Both the position numbers and the translations under genes were made by a program. DNA of 64,000 bases from Pseudomonas fluorescens. Lineage in GTDB: Bacteria; Pseudomonadota; Gammaproteobacteria; Pseudomonadales; Pseudomonadaceae. Of the stretch, positions 17,682 through 25,870 are shown piece by piece. How positions within the stretch are numbered: the first letter of the stretch is position 1; each line of letters opens with the position of its first letter. The notes under the pieces are model-generated. The model did not search any database, was not told where the DNA came from, and saw only the letters and a program-made list of their open reading frames with translations. The DNA lies in NCBI RefSeq assembly GCF_003732425.1, contig NZ_MOBX01000015.1:514303-578302 (forward strand). The letters run 5' to 3'.

Positions 17682-18743
17682 TCAATCGTCCACGGCATCG
17701 AGAAACTCGTCTGCCACGGGCATTTCACCCATTCGTGACGGGATGTTTAAACCGAAGTGCAGGTACGCATGCCGTGTCACCACCCTGCCCCGCGGCGTGC
17801 GCATGATGTAGCCCTGCTGGATCAGATACGGTTCCAGCACATCCTCAATGGTATGGCGCTCTTCGCTGATTGCCGCGGCGAGGCTATCGATACCGACCGG
17901 GCCACCATCGAACTTCTCGATCATGGTCAGCAGCAGACGCCGGTCCTGATGATCGAAACCGTGTTCGTCGACATCCAGCAGGTTCAACGCCAGGTCAGCC
18001 ACCGCTTTGGTGATATGGCCCTTGGCGCGCACTTCGGCGAAGTCGCGCACACGGCGCAGCAGACGGTTAGCGATCCGCGGCGTGCCACGGGCGCGACGCG
18101 CAATTTCGAACGAACCTTCCGGATCCAGCGGCAGACCGAGAATGGCCGCCGAACGACTGACAATCGTCGCCAGATCAGCCGTGCTGTAGAACTCAAGACG
18201 CTGGACAATACCGAAGCGGTCACGCAGTGGATTGGTCAGCATGCCGGCGCGAGTCGTCGCACCCACCAGCGTGAACGGCGGCAGATCGAGCTTGATCGAC
18301 CGCGCCGCCGGCCCTTCACCAATCATGATGTCGAGCTGGAAATCTTCCATCGCCGGGTACAGCACTTCTTCAACGATTGGCGACAGACGATGAATTTCGT
18401 CGATGAACAACACATCGTGCGGCTCAAGATTGGTCAGCAACGCCGCCAGATCCCCCGGACGTTCAAGCACCGGTCCGGAAGTACTTTTGATTGATACGCC
18501 CATTTCCTGGGCAATGATGTTGGCCAGGGTGGTCTTGCCCAGCCCTGGCGGGCCGAAGATCAGCGTGTGGTCGAGGGATTCGCTACGGCCACGGGCGGCC
18601 TGGATGAACAGTTCCATCTGCTCGCGCACGGTCGGCTGGCCAATGTAGTCGGCCAGACTGACCGGGCGAATGGCCCGGTCCTGGACTTCTTCGCGCTCGC
18701 GCGGACTGTGCGCGGCGGTGATCAGACGATCAGCTTCAATCAC
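17682..18743 (-). CDS. ruvB: Holliday junction branch-migration ATPase RuvB
   Basis: Hexameric AAA+ motor that drives branch migration with RuvA. The 353-residue protein has Walker A GPPGLGKTTLA, Walker B LFIDEIHRL, sensor region GATTRAGML with the arginine finger following, and a C-terminal winged helix with TPRGRV. The GTG start at 18743 directly follows the ruvA TAA, so the two are coupled. Upstream order ruvC-ruvA-ruvB is normal. Confidence 0.97.
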   Translation of the reverse strand: MIEADRLITAAHSPREREEVQDRAIRPVSLADYIGQPTVREQMELFIQAARGRSESLDHTLIFGPPGLGKTTLANIIAQEMGVSIKSTSGPVLERPGDLAALLTNLEPHDVLFIDEIHRLSPIVEEVLYPAMEDFQLDIMIGEGPAARSIKLDLPPFTLVGATTRAGMLTNPLRDRFGIVQRLEFYSTADLATIVSRSAAILGLPLDPEGSFEIARRARGTPRIANRLLRRVRDFAEVRAKGHITKAVADLALNLLDVDEHGFDHQDRRLLLTMIEKFDGGPVGIDSLAAAISEERHTIEDVLEPYLIQQGYIMRTPRGRVVTRHAYLHFGLNIPSRMGEMPVADEFLDAVDD

Positions 18744-19352
18744 TTAAATCATTCCCTTCAGGGCACGGCGGATCAGGTCTTCACTGCTCAAATTCTTGTC
18801 CTTGATGGCGGTAATCGCCTTGCTCGCTTCCTGCGGCTTGTAGCCCAGGGAAATCAGCGCGCTGACCGCATCGTTCTCGGCGGTATTGACCGGCGCCGGG
18901 CCGTCCGGCTGATTCGGTACGAGCGCGAACATCGCTGGCGAGGTTTCCCAGGCCTTGAAGCGGTCTTTCAGCTCGACCAGCAAGCGTTCAGCGGTTTTCT
19001 TGCCGACACCTGGCACCTTGGTCAACGCCGAGGTGTCCTGAGACTGCACGCAGCGGATCAGTTCGTCGACTTCCAGGCTCGACATCAAGGCCAGGGCCAA
19101 TTTTGGCCCGACACCATTGAGACGGATCAACTCGCGAAAAAAGTCTCGCTCACGCTTGCCGGCAAAACCATAGAGTAATTGCGCGTCTTCGCGTACGACC
19201 AAATGCGTGTGCAGGGTCAGCGGTTCACCGACCGACGGCAGGCGATAAAGGGTGGTCATGGGCACTTCCAGCTCATACCCGAGGCCGTTTACATCCAGAA
19301 TCAGGTGCGGCGGCTGTTTTTCAGCCAGGGTGCCGCGCAAGCGTCCAATCAC
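18744..19352 (-). CDS. ruvA: Holliday junction DNA-binding protein RuvA
   Basis: Tetrameric junction-recognition subunit. It has an N-terminal OB fold (MIGRLRGTLAEK...), two helix-hairpin-helix motifs (LNGVGPKLALALM and VPGVGKKTAERLL) and a C-terminal three-helix RuvB-contact domain. The 202-residue length is typical. The GTG start gives the canonical MIGRL beginning. Confidence 0.97.
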   Translation of the reverse strand: MIGRLRGTLAEKQPPHLILDVNGLGYELEVPMTTLYRLPSVGEPLTLHTHLVVREDAQLLYGFAGKRERDFFRELIRLNGVGPKLALALMSSLEVDELIRCVQSQDTSALTKVPGVGKKTAERLLVELKDRFKAWETSPAMFALVPNQPDGPAPVNTAENDAVSALISLGYKPQEASKAITAIKDKNLSSEDLIRRALKGMI

Positions 19353-19466
19353 GTTTCAGATCCTTGAGCGTTGGCCAGCCGTGGGCTGGCGACTGTCGAA
19401 AGGCGGATTTCGGGCCGACGACCCAGGCGCCAAAAACCGCTTTCAGGAAAATTGATGCTGATGCTA

Positions 19467-19994
19467 TCAGAGACGCAGGCGCCCGCCACGACTGCGTGCC
19501 GTTCCCAAGCCGTGCGGCAGCAGACTGGAGCGCGTATGTGCATGGCAAATGGCAATGGCCAAGGCGTCCGAGGCATCAATTTGCGGTTTGCTGGTGAGCT
19601 TGAGCATGTGCATGACCATCATCTGCACCTGCTCTTTATTTGCGGCGCCGGTGCCAACCACGGCTTGCTTGACCTGCGTGGCCGTATATTCGGCGATCTC
19701 CAGACATTCTTCAGCACCGGCGACGATCGCCGCACCGCGCGCCTGCCCCAGCTTCAGCGCCGAGTCGGCGTTTTTCGCCATAAACACCTTTTCGATGCCC
19801 ATGGTCACCGGACCGTAGGTCTGGATGATCTCGCGCACACCGCGATAGACGATTTGCAGGCGCTCATGCAACTCGCCCGCACCGGTACGGATGCAGCCGG
19901 AAGCCACATAGATACAGCCGCCACGTCCGGTATCGCGAACAATCCCGTAACCGGTGATGCGCGAACCCGGGTCGATACCAAGAATTAAAGTCAT
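19467..19994 (-). CDS. ruvC: Crossover junction endonuclease RuvC
   Basis: Resolves Holliday junctions. The RNase-H-like acidic residues are visible: Asp in ILGIDPGSRITGYG (D7), Glu in MGIEKVF, and the C-terminal pair in DASDALAIAICHA. The 175-residue length is normal. It is the first of the ruv genes, with a 114-base gap to ruvA and yebC upstream, the usual order in Pseudomonas. Confidence 0.97.
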   Translation of the reverse strand: MTLILGIDPGSRITGYGIVRDTGRGGCIYVASGCIRTGAGELHERLQIVYRGVREIIQTYGPVTMGIEKVFMAKNADSALKLGQARGAAIVAGAEECLEIAEYTATQVKQAVVGTGAANKEQVQMMVMHMLKLTSKPQIDASDALAIAICHAHTRSSLLPHGLGTARSRGGRLRL

Positions 19995-20032
19995 AACGCC
20001 TGCAGAAGTTGATGCGAAAGCTGAGGGTACAT

Positions 20033-20104
20033 GTAGGAGCTGCCGAAGGCTGCGATCTTTTGATCTTTAAAAACAGAAAGATCGCAGCCTTCGGCAGCGC
20101 CTAC
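20033..20104. repeat. Second REP-type inverted repeat (GGAGCTGCCGAAGGCTGCGATC)
   Basis: A ~25-base arm at 20033 pairs with its complement ending 20104 across a T/A-rich loop. A single half copy of the same family lies at 56014-56040. It sits between yebC and ruvC. Confidence 0.88.
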
Positions 20105-20149
20105 AGATGAAGTGTAGAGCCATCAAAAACTGCGACCTTGCTATTTGCA

Positions 20150-20896
20150 TCAACCGAGCTGAGCGGCCACGTCTTCCGGAATATCCGCGTTGGAATAGAC
20201 GTTCTGCACGTCATCCAGATCCTCAAGCATGTCGATCAGCTTCAGCACCTTTTCCGCGCCCTCCAGATCCAGTTCGGCGCTGGTGGTCGGCTGCATGACG
20301 ATTTCCGCGTCATCACCCTTGAATCCAGCGGCTTCCAGCGCGTTACGCACAGCATAGAAACTGGTGAACGAGGTGAACACATCGATCGAGCCGTCTTCAT
20401 GGCTAACCACGTCGTCGGCATCGGCTTCCAGCGCGGCTTCGGTCAAGGCGTCCTCGTCAACACCCGGGGCGAAACTGATCTGGCCCTTGCGCTCGAACAG
20501 ATAGGCCACCGAACCGTCGGTGCCGAGGTTGCCGCCACACTTGCTGAACGCATGGCGTACGGCTGCCGCGGTGCGGTTTCGGTTGTCGGTCATGCACTCG
20601 ACCATCACCGCCACGCCGCCCGGGCCGTAACCTTCATAGGTCAGCTCTTCAACGTTATCCGCTTCGGTGGCACCGGCGCCGCGGGCCACCGCTCGATCGA
20701 TGATGTCGCGGCTCATGTTTGCGCCCAGCGCCTTGTCCAGGGCCAGACGCAGACGCGGGTTGGAACCCGGATCACCGCCGCCCTGACGGGCCGCCACGGT
20801 CAGTTCGCGGATCCACTTGGTGAAGATCTTGCCTCTCTTGGCATCCTGACGTTCTTTGCGGTGCTTGATGTTCGCCCACTTGGAATGACCTGCCAT
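20150..20896 (-). CDS. yebC: YebC/PmpR-family protein
   Basis: 248-residue protein of the YebC/PmpR family, described as transcriptional regulators (PmpR controls quinolone signalling in P. aeruginosa) and more recently linked to ribosome stalling relief. The strong signature MAGHSKWANIKHRK...GK lies at the N-terminus, with three alpha/beta domains. The start at 20896 is fixed by this signature; an upstream in-frame start at 20956 is unlikely. It lies between aspS and ruvC, as is usual in Pseudomonas. Confidence 0.95.
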   Translation of the reverse strand: MAGHSKWANIKHRKERQDAKRGKIFTKWIRELTVAARQGGGDPGSNPRLRLALDKALGANMSRDIIDRAVARGAGATEADNVEELTYEGYGPGGVAVMVECMTDNRNRTAAAVRHAFSKCGGNLGTDGSVAYLFERKGQISFAPGVDEDALTEAALEADADDVVSHEDGSIDVFTSFTSFYAVRNALEAAGFKGDDAEIVMQPTTSAELDLEGAEKVLKLIDMLEDLDDVQNVYSNADIPEDVAAQLG

Positions 20897-20986
20897 AACT
20901 CGCTCCGAATTCTCTTTGAAACGTTGCCCGCCCTGCTCATGCAGCGGCCAGCACACAAAAAATCTCGACCTGCTCTCTATAGAAAG

Positions 20987-21018
20987 AAAAAAGGCGCATC
21001 CGAAGATGCGCCTTCAGG
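20987..21018 (-). terminator. aspS terminator
   Basis: On the minus strand, AAGGCGCATC-TTCG-GATGCGCCTT then six T: a perfect 10-base stem with a stable tetraloop. Confidence 0.95.
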
Positions 21019-21024
21019 CCCGTC

Positions 21025-22800
21025 TTACTCAGCCTTTGGCGTTTCGCGCAAACGAATGTGCAGCTCGCGCAGTGCCTTGGCATCCACCACACCCGGTGCT
21101 TGCGTCATGACGTCGGCAGCACTTTGGGTTTTCGGGAAGGCGATCACTTCACGGATCGACTGGGCGCCGGTCATCAGCATCACCAGACGGTCGAGACCGA
21201 AGGCCAGACCACCGTGCGGCGGCGCACCGTACTTCAGCGCGTCGAGCAGGAAGCCGAATTTCTCTTCCTGTTCCGCTTCATTGATACCCAGCAGACGGAA
21301 CACCGCTTGCTGCATTTCCTTGCGATGGATACGGATCGAACCGCCACCCAGTTCGGTGCCATTCAGCACCATGTCGTACGCGCGGGACAGAGCGCCAGCC
21401 GGGTTGGCTTCCAGCTCTTCAGGAGAGCACTTCGGCGCGGTGAACGGGTGGTGCAACGCGGAGAAGCTGCCGTCGTCGTTTTCTTCGAACATCGGGAAGT
21501 CGACGACCCACATTGGTGCCCACTCGCAGGTCAGCAGCTTGAGGTCGTGACCGAGCTTGATGCGCAGCGCGCCCAAGGCTTCGCTGACGATCTTGGCCTT
21601 GTCGGCGCCGAAGAACACGATGTCGCCATCGACTGCGCCAACGCGATCGAGGATCACGTTCAGCTTGTCTTCAGGGATGTTTTTCACAATCGGCGATTGC
21701 AAACCGTCAACACCGGCAGCGCGCTCGTTGACCTTGATGTACGCCAGGCCCTTGGCACCGTAGATGCCGACGAACTTGGTGTAATCGTCGATCTGCTTGC
21801 GTGGCATGCTCGCCCCGCCTGGAACGCGCAGTGCGGCAATACGGCATTTCGGATCGTTGGCCGGACCGCTGAATACTTTGAATTCAACTTCTTTCAGTTG
21901 ATCAGCAACGTCGACCAGTTCCAGCGGGTTACGCAGGTCTGGCTTGTCGGAACCGTAGCGGCGCATGGCTTCTTCGAAAGTCATGTGCGGGAAATCGCCG
22001 AATTCCAGACCCAGCACTTCCTTGAACAGGTTGCGGATCATTTCTTCGGTCAGGCCCATGATCTCTTTTTCATCGAGGAAGCTGGTCTCGATGTCGATCT
22101 GGGTGAATTCAGGCTGACGGTCAGCACGCAGGTCTTCGTCGCGGAAGCACTTGGCGATCTGGTAGTAGCGGTCGAAACCGGCAACCATCAGCAGTTGCTT
22201 GAACAGCTGTGGCGATTGCGGCAAGGCGAAGAACGAACCGGCGTGGGTACGGCTTGGCACCAGATAGTCACGCGCGCCTTCAGGTGTCGCACGGGTCAGG
22301 ATCGGCGTTTCGACGTCAAGGAAGCCGTTTTCGTCGAGGAAGCGACGGATGCTGGTGGTCATGCGCGAACGCAGACGCAGCTTCTCGGCCATTTCCGGGC
22401 GGCGCAGATCAAGGAAGCGATAACGCAGGCGGGTTTCTTCGCCAACGTCGGAGAACTCGTTCAGCGGGAACGGCGGGGTTTCCGACTCGTTCAGCACTTC
22501 CAGTTCGTAGCCCAGCACTTCGATCATGCCCGACGCCATGTTGGCGTTGGTGGCACCGGCCGGACGCAGACGCACCTTGCCGGTGATCTTCACGACGTAC
22601 TCGCTGCGCACGCGATCGGCGGCAGCGAAGCTCTCGGCGCGATCCGGATCGAATACCACCTGGGCCAGACCGTCACGATCACGGATATCGAGGAAAATCA
22701 CCCCGCCGTGGTCGCGACGACGGTGAACCCATCCGCAAAGGGTAATTTCCTGACCTTCCAGGCTTTCGTTCAGTTGGCCGCAATAGTGGCTGCGCATCAT
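21025..22800 (-). CDS. aspS: Aspartyl-tRNA synthetase
   Basis: Class IIb synthetase of the bacterial type: an N-terminal OB anticodon-binding domain (about residues 1-110, with TLCGWVHRRRDHGGVIFLDIRDR), class II motif 2 around FRDEDLRADRQPEFTQID, an inserted GAD domain, and motif 3 GGLAFGLDRLVML. The 591 residues from MMRSHYCGQ match the family. The start is taken at 22800, and an adjacent ATG lies at 22797. In Pseudomonas this enzyme is usually non-discriminating, also charging tRNA-Asn; the sequence alone does not prove that. Confidence 0.97.
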   Translation of the reverse strand: MMRSHYCGQLNESLEGQEITLCGWVHRRRDHGGVIFLDIRDRDGLAQVVFDPDRAESFAAADRVRSEYVVKITGKVRLRPAGATNANMASGMIEVLGYELEVLNESETPPFPLNEFSDVGEETRLRYRFLDLRRPEMAEKLRLRSRMTTSIRRFLDENGFLDVETPILTRATPEGARDYLVPSRTHAGSFFALPQSPQLFKQLLMVAGFDRYYQIAKCFRDEDLRADRQPEFTQIDIETSFLDEKEIMGLTEEMIRNLFKEVLGLEFGDFPHMTFEEAMRRYGSDKPDLRNPLELVDVADQLKEVEFKVFSGPANDPKCRIAALRVPGGASMPRKQIDDYTKFVGIYGAKGLAYIKVNERAAGVDGLQSPIVKNIPEDKLNVILDRVGAVDGDIVFFGADKAKIVSEALGALRIKLGHDLKLLTCEWAPMWVVDFPMFEENDDGSFSALHHPFTAPKCSPEELEANPAGALSRAYDMVLNGTELGGGSIRIHRKEMQQAVFRLLGINEAEQEEKFGFLLDALKYGAPPHGGLAFGLDRLVMLMTGAQSIREVIAFPKTQSAADVMTQAPGVVDAKALRELHIRLRETPKAE

Positions 22801-22899
22801 GATAATGGTTCGCTTCTCGTCATTCGATATTCGGTGGAGGTCCCGTTGCTTTAAAGCAATGCGGAAACTCACGCGTGTCGTTCAACCTGGGGTTGAACC

Positions 22900-23121
22900 C
22901 TAGTCAGATTTGTCGCCACCGGCCAGATTCTTCTTGGTCCCGGTCTTGAAATCGGTTTCGTACCAACCGCTGCCGCTGAGGCGAAAGCCTGGCATGGACA
23001 GCTGTTTCTTGAGCTCTGGCGCCTGACAGGCAGGGCAGTCGACCAGCGGTGCCTCGCTGATCTTTTGAATGGCTTCCAACTGATGACCACAGGAAGCACA
23101 TTGGTAATCGTACATCGGCAT
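22900..23121 (-). CDS. FmdB-family zinc-ribbon protein
   Basis: A 73-residue protein of the FmdB/CxxC_CXXC_SSSS family. It has two CxxC pairs (YQCASCGHQ and VDCPACQAP, about residues 8-11 and 34-37) forming a zinc ribbon, then the family-typical phenylalanine/serine tail FRLSGSGWYETDFK. Often found upstream of aspS. Function unknown; the start may be the third-codon ATG at 23115. Confidence 0.88.
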   Translation of the reverse strand: MPMYDYQCASCGHQLEAIQKISEAPLVDCPACQAPELKKQLSMPGFRLSGSGWYETDFKTGTKKNLAGGDKSD

Positions 23122-23196
23122 GGGGGTGTCTCGGCGATCAGATTGCCACCGCGCGCAGGGCTTTGCGGCGAAAGAGCGGGATTATATCTATTAAAT

Positions 23197-23230
23197 GCGG
23201 CCTGTGCAGCCGTAAGACTGCACAGGCCGC
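23197..23230 (-). terminator. Perfect 13-base-arm hairpin
   Basis: GCGGCCTGTGCAG pairs with CTGCACAGGCCGC across an 8-base loop, between the ribbon-helix-helix gene and fmdB. It lacks a clear T tract (ATTTAATA follows on the minus strand), so termination is probable but not certain. Confidence 0.65.
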
Positions 23231-23252
23231 GACCTCGCCTGCAACTACCGTT

Positions 23253-23591
23253 TCAGAGCGATTCGGTCGGTGTAGCGGGCTTGACGCCGTTCATGACGCA
23301 CACTACCCGCACCAGCGCGCTGAAATTTCTCACCCCGCCGTGACGCAGATGCACTTCACGGTCGACGTGGGACAACAGCGAGCTGATCGAACAGCAGTTG
23401 TCTGCGGCCATATGGCCGAGAATGTTCCAGTAGACCCGCTCCAGCCGCAGGCAGGTTGCATAGCCGTTCAGACGCACGGATCGAGACGATGGCTGAACCA
23501 GTGCCATGTCGAATTCGGCGACGAACGGATCGACTTTCAATTCATGCGGCAAGCCGACAATCCTGTCGCCTCGCCTGCCTTCCTCTGTCAT
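23253..23591 (-). CDS. Ribbon-helix-helix domain protein (RHH_4-like)
   Basis: A 112-residue protein whose central part (SSRSVRLNGYATCLRLERVYWNILGHMAADNCCSISSLLSHVDREV, about residues 35-80) fits the RHH_4 pattern: a beta strand, then two helices, ending with the FSALVRVVCVM helix. It is a probable DNA-binding regulator without a known target. The start at 23591 (MTEEGRRGD) has AAAGGAG ten bases upstream. It is a single gene between dps and fmdB. Confidence 0.72.
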   Translation of the reverse strand: MTEEGRRGDRIVGLPHELKVDPFVAEFDMALVQPSSRSVRLNGYATCLRLERVYWNILGHMAADNCCSISSLLSHVDREVHLRHGGVRNFSALVRVVCVMNGVKPATPTESL

Positions 23592-23776
23592 ATCGGTGAC
23601 ACTCCTTTGCCATCTTTGCTTGTTTGAAAAGTCACATCCTGTGGCTTTCATAAAAGCGCAGACACAAAGTTATAGCCAGACGACTTATTGACCGTCTCCG
23701 TAGGATAAGCCAACGACGCAGGTAAGATTCCGGACAGCGCGCAAGCCTTCTAATGCGCACCTGCGCGCCCGGATGA

Positions 23777-24247
23777 TTAAGCTTCCAGCAATGCGCGCAA
23801 CATCCACGCAGTTTTCTCGTGAACCTGCATGCGCTGGGTCAGCAGGTCTGCGGTCGGCTCGTCGCTGACCTTGTCGAGCAGCGGGAAGATCCCACGCGCC
23901 GTGCGGGTCACTGCCTCCTGACCATCGACCAGTTGCTTGATCATGTCTTCGGCACTCGGCACACCCTCCTCCTCCTTGATAGAAGAAAGACGTGCGTAGG
24001 TGGCATAGGCGCCCGGTGCCGGGAAACCCAACGCGCGAATACGCTCGGCGATCAGATCCACCGCCAGCGCGAGTTCGTTGTATTGCTCTTCGAACATCAA
24101 GTGCAGGGTACGAAACATCGGGCCTGTGACGTTCCAGTGGAAGTTGTGTGTTTTCAGATACAGCACGTAGGTGTCCGACAGTAGACGCGACAAGCCTTCG
24201 ACGATGGACTTGCGATCTTCTTCACTGATACCGATATCGATTGCCAT
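23777..24247 (-). CDS. dps: Dps-family ferritin-like DNA-protection protein
   Basis: 156-residue dodecameric mini-ferritin. The ferroxidase residues shared across the subunit interface are present: H37 and H49 in HNFHWNVTGPMFRTLHLMFEEQY, and D64 and E68 in VDLIAERI. There is little N-terminal lysine-rich tail, so DNA binding may be weak and iron/peroxide detoxification the main role (inference). A strong GGGGGTAA site precedes the ATG. It is divergent from the membrane cold-shock-domain gene. Confidence 0.92.
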   Translation of the reverse strand: MAIDIGISEEDRKSIVEGLSRLLSDTYVLYLKTHNFHWNVTGPMFRTLHLMFEEQYNELALAVDLIAERIRALGFPAPGAYATYARLSSIKEEEGVPSAEDMIKQLVDGQEAVTRTARGIFPLLDKVSDEPTADLLTQRMQVHEKTAWMLRALLEA

Positions 24248-24559
24248 ACTTACCCCCTAACGGCGATTGAATTCATCCAACAGGTGCAGACCCACTCTAG
24301 CAAGGCTGTCGGCACCCCGCAGCCCCGATCAGGTGCACACACTGCGACAAATCGACCGATACGATGCCGCTGGCCGGGCTGATTTGAGTAGCCGCAGGCT
24401 TTGCTGTTAAATAGGCAGTGTGTCGCCATGCCCCATTTTTCGGGGCGTTGCGCATAGGCTGATACCGTGAACGTGTCCACCGCCTCTTATTTTGTTCCGA
24501 AGCGAACCGTGCGCCTTCAGCTCTTCCTTGTGAGCCGTCATAAACGTGAGCCAATCAAA
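24248..24559. other. Divergent promoter region, dps and cold-shock-domain gene
   Basis: 312 bases with no convincing gene, holding the promoters of both flanking genes. I could not identify an OxyR site or sigma boxes with confidence. Confidence 0.5.
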
Positions 24560-25162
24560 ATGTTGAAAATCGTCCACCTGCTAATGGGCGCAGCGGCACT
24601 GCTGCTGTCGTTCATACCCAGCTTGAAATCCGAAGCCGTTCCCTACCTGCAACAACCCGATGCCCTTTACCTGGCCTTTTTCGGCCTGCTTAACCTGGTG
24701 ATTGCTCCAGTGATTCCTTTCTGGAACAAAGGCCCTCGTCAGCATCTGCAAAACCTGGTCAGTGCGCTTCTGGTTCTGACCGTCGTCCTGCAAACCTTGA
24801 CCCTGATCGCCCCGATGCCTGTCATCGCCGGCCAGCCAGCCGTGCTGTTCACCTTGGTGATTGCACTGGTTGCCGTGGTCCTGCACCTGGCTGTCAGCTT
24901 CTATCGTTCTTCACCGGCTGCTGCTCCAACCACCTATGACATGACCAATCGTGATACCGGTACCGTCAAGTGGTTCAACACTTCCAAAGGCTTCGGCTTT
25001 ATCTCCCGGGATTCCGGCGATGATATTTTCGTGCACTTTCGCGCGATCCGTGGCGAAGGTCATCGCGTCCTGGTCGAAGGCCAGCGCGTGGAGTTCTCGG
25101 TAATGAACCGAGATAAGGGCCTGCAAGCCGAGGACGTGATCGCCGCCCTGCCGCGTCGCTGA
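24560..25162 (+). CDS. Membrane-anchored cold-shock-domain protein
   Basis: A 200-residue protein with four hydrophobic segments (about residues 3-20, 38-55, 66-86 and 95-113) followed by a linker and a complete C-terminal cold-shock domain (about 131-200) with RNP1 KGFGFISRD and RNP2 IFVHFRAI. Few cold-shock proteins are membrane-anchored; known CSD-membrane fusions such as CSD-DUF1294 have the opposite domain order. The start at 24560 follows CGTGAG; the upstream in-frame extension is not hydrophobic and is probably untranslated. It probably tethers RNA binding to the inner membrane (inference). A strong terminator follows. Confidence 0.88.
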   Translation: MLKIVHLLMGAAALLLSFIPSLKSEAVPYLQQPDALYLAFFGLLNLVIAPVIPFWNKGPRQHLQNLVSALLVLTVVLQTLTLIAPMPVIAGQPAVLFTLVIALVAVVLHLAVSFYRSSPAAAPTTYDMTNRDTGTVKWFNTSKGFGFISRDSGDDIFVHFRAIRGEGHRVLVEGQRVEFSVMNRDKGLQAEDVIAALPRR

Positions 25163-25173
25163 TCCAAGGCAAT

Positions 25174-25210
25174 AAAAAACCGCGAGCAGCGTGCTGTTCG
25201 CGGTTTTTTT
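25174..25210 (+). terminator. Bidirectional terminator
   Basis: AACCGCGAGCAG pairs with CTGTTCGCGGTT and is followed by seven T, with an A run upstream. It serves the cold-shock-domain gene and probably the convergent slyX. Confidence 0.93.
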
Positions 25211-25234
25211 ATGCCTGACGAAAAATGTCCGACA

Positions 25235-25441
25235 TCAATAATGTGGTGGCGGCGCGTCTTCTTCGAACGATTCAAACTGGCCGACCATTTCTTCCTGACG
25301 CTTGAGCAGTGCAGCCATCTGCAATTGCAGACGCTCGACCACTCGCTGCTGTGCCACCAGCACGTCGTTCAACGCCTGAATGGTGTCATCCTGAAACGCC
25401 AGACGGCTTTCCAGATCGGTAACGCGTTGTTCCAGGCTCAT
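25235..25441 (-). CDS. slyX: SlyX family protein
   Basis: 68-residue coiled-coil protein: a single long heptad-rich helix (EQRVTDLESRLAFQDDTIQALNDVLVAQQRVVERLQLQM) and the characteristic proline/aromatic tail APPPHY. Function unknown across the family. It follows the HIT gene by 3 bases on the same strand. Confidence 0.92.
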   Translation of the reverse strand: MSLEQRVTDLESRLAFQDDTIQALNDVLVAQQRVVERLQLQMAALLKRQEEMVGQFESFEEDAPPPHY

Positions 25442-25444
25442 GAC

Positions 25445-25870
25445 TCAGCCCTCCACAAAGGTGAAATCTTCGGTTAATACCACGCGCAAGCGCTCGCGAA
25501 TGGCAGCCACCTGTTCGTTGCTGTAGGGCCTGGCCGGATGTTTGCCCCACACTGGCGCCGGCCAGGCAGCGTCATCGCGCTTTCGCACGATCACATGCAT
25601 GTGCATCTGACTGACAACGTTACCCAGGGTCGCGACGTTCATCTTGTCGGCATCGAACAGGTCTTTAAGCAACTCGGCCAGAGCCGTGGTTTCCAGCCAC
25701 AGTTGCTGCTGATCGGCGACATCCAACTGAAACAACTCGCTGATATCGTCGCGGCGTGGCACCAGAATGAACCAAGGGTAGTTGGCATCGTTGGACAACA
25801 GCAGCCGGCAGAGCGGGAAGTCGCCAATGGTAATCGTGTCCTGTTGAAGTCGTGTATCCAAAGCAAACAC
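25445..25870 (-). CDS. HIT-family nucleotide hydrolase/transferase
   Basis: 141-residue histidine-triad protein. The catalytic region reads NVVSQMHMHVIVRKRDD, so the first of the three usual histidines is Gln and the last two are kept. I place the start at a GTG (25870; VFALDTRLQQD) because GGGAG lies eight bases upstream; the frame stays open for 51 codons further to 26023 with atypical composition. It forms an operon with slyX. The substrate cannot be deduced. Confidence 0.82.
   Translation of the reverse strand: MFALDTRLQQDTITIGDFPLCRLLLSNDANYPWFILVPRRDDISELFQLDVADQQQLWLETTALAELLKDLFDADKMNVATLGNVVSQMHMHVIVRKRDDAAWPAPVWGKHPARPYSNEQVAAIRERLRVVLTEDFTFVEG

Noticed and set aside
21058..22854. 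598-codon frame opposite aspS
   Set aside because: Shadow of aspS from GC-rich third positions; no family motif.
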